Source: Bacteroidota bacterium
GTDB lineage: Bacteria; Bacteroidota; Bacteroidia; Chitinophagales; Chitinophagaceae
Assembly (NCBI GenBank): GCA_023386855.1
Contig: JAEWIW010000211.1
Span: forward strand, 1-5,532
DNA length: 5,532 nucleotides
Reading direction: 5' to 3'
Shown one piece after another: positions 1 through 5,532 of this stretch. The notes beneath the pieces were generated by a model that worked only from the letters and a program-made list of their open reading frames with translations, did no database searches and had not been told where the DNA came from. Each line of letters starts with the position of its first letter. Position 1 is the first letter of the stretch. The position numbers and the translations under genes were made by a program.

Positions 1-1
1 T

Positions 2-2566
2 TACCTAGCTAATAAAAGCCGGAAAATCATGCTTTATCTTCTGCGCGAAGCAGGCATGTTGTCGGCCTTCGACAAAGCCACAAGTTTTGACAGGTTATTT
101 CCCAATCAGGTCACCCTTTCCGGAAAAGGACTGGGTAACCTAATTGCCCTGCCTTTAAATGGCCCATCGGTTGGGCAGGGAAATAGTTGTTTTATTGATC
201 CGGAAACCTTGATTCCTTTTGAAGACCAGTGGGCATTTTTATCCGGTGTAAAAAAGGTGGGTGTAGAAAAGTTAGACGAAGTACTCAAAATATTAACCGG
301 CAAAGAAGCATCAAAAGAAACAGGCTTTACGCAAGCACATGCCGGAGCAATGGTGATTGCTCTTACCAATTGCCTGAAACTAAAACGAAACGAAATTCCA
401 GTTTCGCTCATAAATTACCTGAAAGCAGAATTGAATTTTTTCAATACTGCATATATTATCAAAAAGAAAATCGGAAAAAGCACGTTTGGCACAGAACGTT
501 ACTTTAAGCTAATTGAGGAGCGGGAAAATGAGGTCTTTCTGCCAAAAGGGTTCGCCGGTAAGCTCCTTCGGTTTTGCAGAGAGAAAGGCATAGCAGTTGA
601 TTTTAATGACCACCGCCGAAAAAAAGAAAACGTCCCTTTCCAGTTTGCGGCAGCTTTAAGAGAACTCCAGGAAGTAGCCGTTGTAGCTGCCGCAAAAAAA
701 GACTTGGGAGTAATTGTAGCTCCACCCGGCGCCGGTAAAACAATCATTGCGCTAAAGATCATCGCAGAAAAACAACAACCCGCTCTGATTATTGTGCACC
801 GCAAACAATTGATGGAGCAATGGATCGAGCGGGCACAGACCTTTCTCCAAATCTCTCAAAATGAAATCGGCAAAATAGGACAGGGGAAGTCGAAGATTGG
901 GAAAAGGCTCACGGTGGCTACCATTCAAACACTGGCGAAAGAATTAGAAAAAGCGGAACAAAGTGGAATGGCCAATGCTTTTGGAACCATCATTATAGAT
1001 GAGTGCCATCATATCCCGGCCGAATCGTACAGAAACACCATTGCCCAATTTAACAGTTACTACCAGTATGGCCTGACAGCAACTCCCTTCAGGAAATACA
1101 ATGACGGCAAACTGATTTTTATCCATTTGGGAGAAATCATTGCTGAAATCAAGTCCCAGGATATAGGCGAAGCTAAGCAGCCAAAAGTAATAATCCGCAA
1201 TACGGAACTGGATGTTCCGTTTAACGCCAAAACAGACAAGTTTGAAACTCTTTCAAAAATCTTGGTGCATGATTCGACAAGAAATAAATTGATTTTAAAA
1301 GATATAGTTGAAGAATTAAATTCCGGGAAGAAGGCCGTCATTCTTACAGAGCGAAAGGAGCATATTGACTCTCTTAATCAATACCTGAAGCAATCCTATG
1401 AAGTAGTGACGTTGAGCGGAGAGGATAGCGAAAGCATCCGGGCCGGAAAATGGAAGTTGGTTAAAGAAGGAGCTTACCAGGCTCTCATTACAACTGGCCA
1501 GTATTTTGGAGAAGGAACTGATTTAAACAATGCTGGCACTTTGTTTTTGGTTTATCCTTTCTCTTTTGAAGGAAAATTGATTCAGTACATCGGCCGTATT
1601 CAGCGCTCTGAAATCCATCCTATAATCTATGACTATAGAGATAGTAAAATTGATTACCTGAATAAGCTCTTTCTGAAAAGAAATACATACTACAGAAAGC
1701 TGCAACGTCAGGCAACCTTATTTGATGATCCCAAAGAAGAACCTACAGAGACGAGGGATGTCATCACCATTGAAAAAGAAATAAAGGTGCCAATTGAGTC
1801 ACTGGTATTCAAATATGGCAGTATAGCGTTTCAATACGAGGCTGCTGAAACGGCGGAAACTTTAGAATTTGAAATCGAAAATGATGAGATCCGCCCAGAG
1901 TTTGACGTATTAAAGCCATATTTTGAAAAAGCTTTGAAATCAAAGAATGTAAGTGTCTCGATCCATGCTGAATATGAGAATAGCAAATTGGTTTCGCAAT
2001 CTGCAGATTCGGAAGATATCAAAAGAATCAACAGGGAAGTGATTGAAGGGATGCGCTTTCGATTCGTCTCCAAACACATTTTGAACGGCCAAGTCCTGGA
2101 AAGAAAGGATAATCTTCTCGACATCACACAGGTTCAATCCGACCACCAGATCTATGAAACCGGCGAAGACCTTTTGGATGATTTACTGAAGAACAACCAG
2201 TTCAGGCACCATAAGCAGCTTCGCTACCTTGCTGAAAGGCATGCTGGTTATTTGCTGAAGATTCGTTTTGTTCTTCGTCCTTTTTCGTTTATGTTTTTGA
2301 TTACCGGAACAGAACAATACCACATTATACTGGAAACATTGGATACCGAAGAAGCTACCTATTTGTGGCATTTCCATAAGAGCTCATCATTATTGCCCTC
2401 AAAGCTGAAAGAAATTGATGCCCACCTGCAAATTATTCGTAACCAGGGCCGGCAGGCATTTCTTGAACTGAAGCCAGAGAATTTCAGCCGCATCCTTCAT
2501 GATTATTCCAATGCACAAAAAGGTTTTGTTCTTTGGAAAGATATGTTAGAAGAACGATTGGCTTAA
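2..2566 (+). CDS. TOTE conflict-system primase-helicase, 5'-partial (AEP C-terminal end, SF2 helicase, unassigned C-terminal region)
   Basis: The frame is open to the left edge, so the true start and the catalytic part of the primase lie outside the window. Numbering below is from the Met at 29. Residues 1-75 carry the hallmark end of the TOTE archaeo-eukaryotic primase domain: SFDRLFPNQ (19-27), GNLIALPL (36-43) and EDQWAFL (65-71). A complete superfamily II helicase follows: Walker A APPGAGKT (231-238), DECH (324-327), TATP (350-353), GEGTD (494-498) and the arginine-finger motif QYIGRIQR (519-526). Residues ~550-845 are an alpha/beta region I cannot assign, with conserved-looking ATYLW (776-780) and HDYS (824-827). 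TOTE proteins combine primase, helicase and often a nuclease, and are predicted to act on invader nucleic acid in the cytoplasm; that role is family knowledge, not shown here. No nuclease motif is evident in the tail. The TAA stop is followed by hairpins. The family call is strong; the tail's function is open. Confidence 0.9.
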   Translation, partial: YLANKSRKIMLYLLREAGMLSAFDKATSFDRLFPNQVTLSGKGLGNLIALPLNGPSVGQGNSCFIDPETLIPFEDQWAFLSGVKKVGVEKLDEVLKILTGKEASKETGFTQAHAGAMVIALTNCLKLKRNEIPVSLINYLKAELNFFNTAYIIKKKIGKSTFGTERYFKLIEERENEVFLPKGFAGKLLRFCREKGIAVDFNDHRRKKENVPFQFAAALRELQEVAVVAAAKKDLGVIVAPPGAGKTIIALKIIAEKQQPALIIVHRKQLMEQWIERAQTFLQISQNEIGKIGQGKSKIGKRLTVATIQTLAKELEKAEQSGMANAFGTIIIDECHHIPAESYRNTIAQFNSYYQYGLTATPFRKYNDGKLIFIHLGEIIAEIKSQDIGEAKQPKVIIRNTELDVPFNAKTDKFETLSKILVHDSTRNKLILKDIVEELNSGKKAVILTERKEHIDSLNQYLKQSYEVVTLSGEDSESIRAGKWKLVKEGAYQALITTGQYFGEGTDLNNAGTLFLVYPFSFEGKLIQYIGRIQRSEIHPIIYDYRDSKIDYLNKLFLKRNTYYRKLQRQATLFDDPKEEPTETRDVITIEKEIKVPIESLVFKYGSIAFQYEAAETAETLEFEIENDEIRPEFDVLKPYFEKALKSKNVSVSIHAEYENSKLVSQSADSEDIKRINREVIEGMRFRFVSKHILNGQVLERKDNLLDITQVQSDHQIYETGEDLLDDLLKNNQFRHHKQLRYLAERHAGYLLKIRFVLRPFSFMFLITGTEQYHIILETLDTEEATYLWHFHKSSSLLPSKLKEIDAHLQIIRNQGRQAFLELKPENFSRILHDYSNAQKGFVLWKDMLEERLA

Positions 2567-2597
2567 TCGCTGATTTCTTTTGGAGAAGGGATGTTCC

Positions 2598-2630
2598 TAA
2601 AACGCCTAAATGGTCGCATTAGGTGTTTTA
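2598..2630 (+). terminator. Probable intrinsic terminator of the TOTE gene
   Basis: A 12-base arm TAAAACGCCTAA (2598-2609) pairs with TTAGGTGTTTTA (2619-2630) around a 9-base loop. The only non-Watson-Crick position is one G-U pair in RNA. The stem has a short GC core, A-rich 5' and T-rich 3' flanks, and begins 32 bases after the TAA at 2566. The 3' tail is only TTTT followed by ATATG, so it is weaker than a classical terminator. It coincides with the first unit of the tandem repeat. Confidence 0.5.
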
Positions 2631-2663
2631 TATGTACCCAAAATGTCTAAAATGGGTACATAT
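2630..2663. repeat. Perfect 11-bp inverted repeat
   Basis: ATATGTACCCA (2630-2640) and TGGGTACATAT (2653-2663) are exact reverse complements separated by 12 bases. The repeat directly abuts the preceding hairpin and forms the second tandem unit. It could be an RNA stem-loop or a dyad-symmetric protein-binding site; it has no T-run on either side to make it a terminator. Confidence 0.65.
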
Positions 2664-2801
2664 CATTCGGCATATGTCCAAAAAAGCGCAAGATGGTAAC
2701 ACATGAATTGGCATCTTACCCAAAATGCAAAACCTAACCCATTACTAGGGTATCGATAAATGCACTATTGGTACAACCCCCTTCTACCCCAGCCCGCCCA
2801 T

Positions 2802-2826
2802 GCTCAAGCTAAGGCGAGCTTTTTTT
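2802..2826 (+). terminator. Possible weak + strand terminator with T-run
   Basis: AAGCT (2806-2810) pairs with AGCTT (2817-2821) around AAGGCG; alternatively GCTC (2802-2805) pairs with GAGC (2816-2819). Seven consecutive T (2820-2826) follow. The stem is short, but the T-run is on the correct side to stop + strand read-through before the convergent minus-strand gene ending at 2853. Confidence 0.4.
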
Positions 2827-2852
2827 CCAAATGCCCTAAATAATTTTTATCG

Positions 2853-3449
2853 TTAAGGCCTCTCCTGGCTAATTGCGGGGTAATTGGATAATTCACCATT
2901 CTTTATAGTATATAAGAGGGTCTTTCCTGTAATACCATTTTTTTCAACCCAGGCAAGTGCTTTCTGTTGCGCTTCTGGAATGAGCGCTTCAATCTGTTGT
3001 AACTCTTCATCTGAATTTGCAAAAGCATGGATTAATACATGCAGATCATCTGCTTCATAATATGCTTCAAACTTGAATTCAATCAACCTATTATACCCAT
3101 GCTCCTTGTAGCCGGTGAAAAGCTTCTTCAGTGCAGGACGAATCATGGCATCATAAATCTCATCACAAAGTTTATTTACCATCCATTCACCTATTGGTGT
3201 CTTCAAAAAAACAGAAAGCCCTAATAGTAATAAAGTGGGGTCAACATAATTCCTGGGGCCTTGAAACTGACGGGAACTGTTGGTTGGTGGATAATAGGGT
3301 TTGTCCACCGCGCTTTTTAATCCTGAATTTATAAAGTTTTCGGCAACGGTATTAAAGAAGGGTGTGCAAACTTTTTGAACAAAAGAATTTTCTCCATTAT
3401 AGGAAAAGAGAACACCCTGAATAACATCTTCCAAAGGTTTTTCTTTCAT
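2853..3449 (-). CDS. Hypothetical protein, 198 residues, function unknown
   Basis: I do not recognise this protein. The ATG follows an A/T-rich leader without Shine-Dalgarno sequence, usual for Bacteroidota. The N-terminal third (1-70) is polar, with a Pro/Asn/Tyr-rich stretch around 49-68. A hydrophobic segment at about 71-83 (TLLLLGLSVFL) followed by an amphipathic stretch to 111 could be a membrane-associated helix, though it is short for a transmembrane span. The C-terminal ~80 residues look like a small alpha/beta domain: strands near FKFEAYYE (125-132) and LHVLIHAFA (136-144), an acidic helix to ~170, then a strand near TLLYTIKNG. No catalytic motif is evident. It is convergent to the TOTE gene, so it is not in the same operon, and it may be an accessory gene. 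Coding is supported by length, codon pattern and sensible composition rather than homology. Confidence 0.75.
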   Translation of the reverse strand: MKEKPLEDVIQGVLFSYNGENSFVQKVCTPFFNTVAENFINSGLKSAVDKPYYPPTNSSRQFQGPRNYVDPTLLLLGLSVFLKTPIGEWMVNKLCDEIYDAMIRPALKKLFTGYKEHGYNRLIEFKFEAYYEADDLHVLIHAFANSDEELQQIEALIPEAQQKALAWVEKNGITGKTLLYTIKNGELSNYPAISQERP

Positions 3450-3469
3450 AAAATAAATTTAAACAAAAA

Positions 3470-3503
3470 GAAAGCTATAGTCCAGCATAAAAAATTTGGC
3501 AAA
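3470..3503 (-). promoter_or_regulatory. Candidate Bacteroidota-type promoter for the 198-residue gene
   Basis: On the minus strand TTTG (3503-3500) lies 22 bases before TAGCTTTC (3477-3470). These resemble the Bacteroidota -33 TTTG and -7 TAnnTTTG elements, with one mismatch at the last base and slightly long spacing. The start codon is about 20 bases further on, leaving a short leader. The region is AT-rich, so a chance match is quite possible. Confidence 0.3.
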
Positions 3504-3514
3504 AACAACAAACC

Positions 3515-3640
3515 AGTTCAGAAGCCACTCCCGAAATAATAAAGAGGGCACACGCTGTGCATCCTGTTACCGCTGTTGATGTGGAATACTCGCTTACTTA
3601 ACGGGTCATTGAGATAGAATTGATAATAATTTACCGGAAC
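3515..3640 (+). pseudogene. Relic fragment of an aldo/keto reductase gene
   Basis: Reading the + strand from 3518 gives SEATPEIIK followed by RAHAVHPVTAVDVEYSL (3545-3595). This is the well-known mid-barrel segment of NADPH-dependent aldo/keto reductases (family pattern LSEAs-et-rRAHAVHPitAvq-EYSL). After Thr there is an in-frame TAA (3599-3601), then RVIEIEL (3602-3622), which still aligns with the family's S-R-x-I-E-x-E continuation. Similarity then fades and the frame ends. The rest of the ~330-residue protein is absent on both sides: no catalytic Asp/Tyr/Lys/His region, and no N-terminal barrel strands. It cannot make a working enzyme. The 5' edge falls right beside the upstream region of the divergent 198-residue gene, suggesting the front of the gene was lost when that DNA arrived. 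The call rests on remembered family sequence, not on a search. Confidence 0.7.
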
Positions 3641-3722
3641 AACCAGGTTATTGACCAGTTGAAGCCATGAAAATTTGAGTACTTTGTCTTATCAATATTG
3701 CATAACCATATAAATATTTCAA

Positions 3723-4415
3723 ATGAAAATAGCAGTCATTGGAACTGGATCCGTGGGACAAACCCTCGCATCCCGACTTGTTTCATTAGGCCACCAGGTA
3801 AAGATGGGAACAAGAAATGTCGCTGAAAAATTAGCTTCAACCACCAAGGACACCTATGGCAATCCTCCTTTCAGTGAATGGCATGCGGCAAACAAGAACG
3901 TGCAACTGGGAACCTTTGCTGAAGCAGCAGCTTTTGGAGAGATCATCCTGAATGTTACAAAGGACGCAAAAAGCATCGATGCGTTGAAATCGGCAGAAGC
4001 CAAAAACCTGGCTGGCAAAATATTGATCGACGTAGCCAATCCCTTAGATTTTAGTAAAGGAATGCCGCCTTCTTTAATTCCTGAATTATCCAATACCAAT
4101 TCTTAGGGAGAAGAAATTCAAAAAATTTTTCCTTCAGCAAAAGTGGTGAAGACGCTGAACACCATGTGGGCAGGACTGATGGTGAACCCCAATATGATAG
4201 GTAATGGAGATCATAGCGCTTTCATTTGTGGAAATGACGCCGATGCAAAGACCAAAGTAAAATCATTGATGAATGAATTTGGCTGGAAAAATGAGAACAT
4301 CCTTGACCTGGGTGATATATCCGCGGCTAGAGGGACAGAGGCGGTACTGCCAGTATGGTTACGGATCTGGAACGCCACACAAAATGGTGCCTTCAATTTT
4401 AAAGTAGTGAGTTGA
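3723..4415 (+). pseudogene. NADP oxidoreductase, coenzyme F420-dependent type, interrupted by an in-frame TAG
   Basis: An N-terminal Rossmann fold opens with MKIAVIGTGSVGQ, giving the dinucleotide-binding GxGxxG at residues 7-12. GTRN (29-32) ends the second strand, where Arg fits an NADP 2'-phosphate. The protein matches the F420_oxidored / NADPH-dependent F420 reductase-like family. The first frame ends at TAG (4104-4106, codon 128) after NTNS. The same frame continues without shift as GEEIQ, then VVKTLNTMW, ICGNDADAK, RGTEAVLP and a normal end at TGA 4413-4415. The total of 230 codons before that stop is typical for the family. The family usually has Leu at this position, so a single TTG-to-TAG change explains the break. 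Bacteroidota generally do not make F420, so the original substrate is unknown. The two halves (127 and about 102 residues) are unlikely to act separately, as the break falls between the dinucleotide-binding and C-terminal parts. A base-call error is the main alternative. Confidence 0.85.
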
Positions 4416-4512
4416 TAAACTCTCCTTCTGAATGGTACTAAACAGTTATTCCAGGGATATACGGCCAACACAGTTACCTAATAAAATAGATGGAATAAGA
4501 ATTGAAGTAACA

Positions 4513-4578
4513 GCCGTAAACCAAAATAATGGGGTTCATTGCCATTGGGATAGCTATACTTGGAATACTGTTTACGGC
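4513..4578. repeat. 9-bp inverted repeat flanking the EEP gene start
   Basis: GCCGTAAAC (4513-4521) and GTTTACGGC (4570-4578) are exact reverse complements on either side of the ATG at 4529, separated by 48 bases. In mRNA this could put the start codon in the loop of a long hairpin. The arms are short and the loop is large, so chance is a fair explanation. Confidence 0.3.
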
Positions 4579-5521
4579 ACTTCCATTTATTCGTTCACCG
4601 GCCTGGTGGATCAGGATCTTTGATTTTCCGCGTATCCAGGTTTCCTTCATCTGCCTGGTGGCCATATTCCTTCTTCTTCAATTCAGGGAGCTGGATATCA
4701 TCACTGTAATCCTGGTGATTTTACTTTCTGCATCCATTTTATACCAGCTTATTCAGATCATCCAGTATACACCGCTTTACCCCGTCGAAGCCCTCGCCTG
4801 TACAAAACAGAACCCGGATAATTGTGTTAGCATTCTTCAATCGAACCTTCGAATGGAGAATCGTGATACCAAAAGAATAAAGAACCTTATTTCAAAGTTC
4901 AAACCAGATATAGTCAGTATAAACGAACCCGATGAATGGTGGGCAGAACAATTAAATGACTTACACGAAGCCTATCCTTATTCTGTTTCAAAACCCTTAT
5001 CGAATACTTATGGCATGATGCTATTATCCAAATTCCCATTAAAGAATAAGGAGATTAACTTTCTTGTTGACAATGAAATTCCCTCATTTTTCACCACTGT
5101 GCAACTTCCATCAGGCGATGAATTCGACCTGCATTGCATTCATCCCAAACCTCCACACCCCGACTCACCCACTTATGAAAGAGATACGGAATTATTGCTG
5201 GTTGGAAAAAGAATCAATCATTCTGACCGGCCGGCTATCGTTGTAGGTGACCTTAATGATGTTGCATGGTCGCACACTTCAAAGCGCTTCAAGCAATTTT
5301 GCGCTATGGTGGATCCAAGGCAGGGAAGAGGAATTTATAATACCTACAATGTGTTTGTTCCATTATTCCGCTACCCGCTGGATCATTTTTTCTATAGTGC
5401 TCATTTCCGCCTGGTAAGTTTGAAAAAGATGAAGGCCATAGGATCTGATCATTTTCCTATGATGATAAACCTTAACCTGGAAGGAAAGGATGCCCTGGTT
5501 AAACCAGGAGCTACAGACTAA
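4529..5521 (+). CDS. Membrane-anchored endonuclease/exonuclease/phosphatase (EEP) family protein
   Basis: Three N-terminal hydrophobic helices (about 2-21, 36-52 and 56-76) anchor the protein in the inner membrane. The catalytic domain follows from ~100, probably on the periplasmic side. The EEP/DNase I-like metal-dependent phosphodiesterase active site looks complete: Asn106 in QSNLR, Glu133 in SINEPDEWW (metal ligand), the His pair 202/205, GDLND (240-244) with Asp241 and Asn243, Asp285-His286 in YPLDH, and the terminal Asp307-His308 in GSDHFP. At 330 residues, with three membrane helices before the domain, it has the common architecture of bacterial YafD-like EEP proteins. The substrate is not predictable: nucleic acids, phospholipids and inositol phosphates are all cleaved within the superfamily. 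ATG 4529 is the first start after an in-frame TAA at 4517 and has no Shine-Dalgarno sequence. It lies 113 bases after the broken oxidoreductase, in the same direction. The stop is at 5519-5521, with no terminator visible before the window ends. Confidence 0.92.
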   Translation: MGFIAIGIAILGILFTALPFIRSPAWWIRIFDFPRIQVSFICLVAIFLLLQFRELDIITVILVILLSASILYQLIQIIQYTPLYPVEALACTKQNPDNCVSILQSNLRMENRDTKRIKNLISKFKPDIVSINEPDEWWAEQLNDLHEAYPYSVSKPLSNTYGMMLLSKFPLKNKEINFLVDNEIPSFFTTVQLPSGDEFDLHCIHPKPPHPDSPTYERDTELLLVGKRINHSDRPAIVVGDLNDVAWSHTSKRFKQFCAMVDPRQGRGIYNTYNVFVPLFRYPLDHFFYSAHFRLVSLKKMKAIGSDHFPMMINLNLEGKDALVKPGATD

Positions 5522-5532
5522 CCCTCCACTGC

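Larger units (their letters stand above)
2594..2752. repeat. Four degenerate ~41-bp tandem units downstream of the TOTE gene
   Basis: A core resembling CCYAAAAYGYCTAAAATGG recurs with CCY-AAAA starting near 2596, 2637, 2677 and 2719, a period of 40-42 bases. Units 1 and 2 differ mainly by transitions. Units 2 and 4 share an exact 11-mer, TACCCAAAATG (2635-2645 and 2717-2727). Unit 3 is more diverged (TCCAAAA, then AAGATGG). Units 1 and 2 each contain strong inverted repeats, so each can fold into a hairpin; unit 3 does so weakly. No reading frame runs through. The role is unknown: decayed tandem duplication, stacked protein-binding sites and serial terminators are all possible. Confidence 0.6.

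Noticed and set aside
106..2377. Several open frames of 60-101 codons antisense to or overlapping the TOTE gene
   Set aside because: All lie inside a strongly supported coding region, have low-complexity or Ser/Phe-rich composition typical of antisense frames, and show no family motifs.
2590..2760. CRISPR array or integron attC sites
   Set aside because: The units are too diverged and contiguous, with no unique spacers. The paired R/L box arrangement and conserved GTT of attC sites are not present.
3660..3722. Promoter for the broken oxidoreductase (TTTG at 3674)
   Set aside because: No acceptable TAnnTTTG element lies at the expected distance; the AT-rich matches are too loose to support a call.
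4104..4106. TAG read as pyrrolysine or another recoded residue
   Set aside because: Pyrrolysine use is not expected in this kind of organism, the family normally has an ordinary residue here, and no recoding element is visible. A nonsense mutation or base-call error is simpler.
4432..4623. Small + strand frame of 63 codons between the oxidoreductase and the EEP gene
   Set aside because: It overlaps the start of the EEP gene in another frame and has no recognisable motif. The EEP gene has clear membrane helices and a complete active site.
5493..5509. CCTGG/CCAGG hairpin as terminator of the EEP gene
   Set aside because: It lies inside the coding sequence before the stop codon, the stem is only 5 bp, and no T-run follows.

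Overview
The window looks like a chromosomal accessory segment of a Bacteroidota bacterium, probably from the Chitinophagia/Sphingobacteriia side. Base composition is moderate to AT-rich. Start codons follow A/T-rich leaders with no clear Shine-Dalgarno sequence, and the proteins read like those of that phylum. This placement is an inference from style; there is no rRNA or other marker gene here.

Left part (1-2566, + strand): most of a large multidomain protein that enters from beyond the left edge. Its first ~75 visible residues are the C-terminal end of the archaeo-eukaryotic primase (AEP) domain of TOTE conflict systems. A complete superfamily II helicase follows (Walker A APPGAGKT, DECH, TATP, QYIGRIQR), then about 300 residues of C-terminal region that I cannot assign. 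TOTE proteins are predicted anti-invader (defence) systems, so this is the most interesting gene in the window.

Middle (2567-3722): a 286-bp intergenic stretch holds four degenerate ~41-bp tandem units with strong inverted repeats, at least one terminator-like hairpin, and a second hairpin with a T-run. A 198-residue protein of unknown function lies on the minus strand (2853-3449), convergent to the TOTE gene. Just upstream of it, on the + strand, is a small relic of an aldo/keto reductase gene (about 3515-3640), cut off at its 5' side and interrupted by a stop.

Right part (3723-5521, + strand): a coenzyme-F420-dependent-type NADP oxidoreductase broken by a single in-frame TAG at codon 128, then an intact membrane-anchored endonuclease/exonuclease/phosphatase (EEP) family protein. 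No operon tying the right-hand genes to the TOTE gene is visible. The two consecutive damaged redox genes beside a defence-type gene suggest an old housekeeping or redox neighbourhood disturbed by insertion or turnover of accessory DNA.
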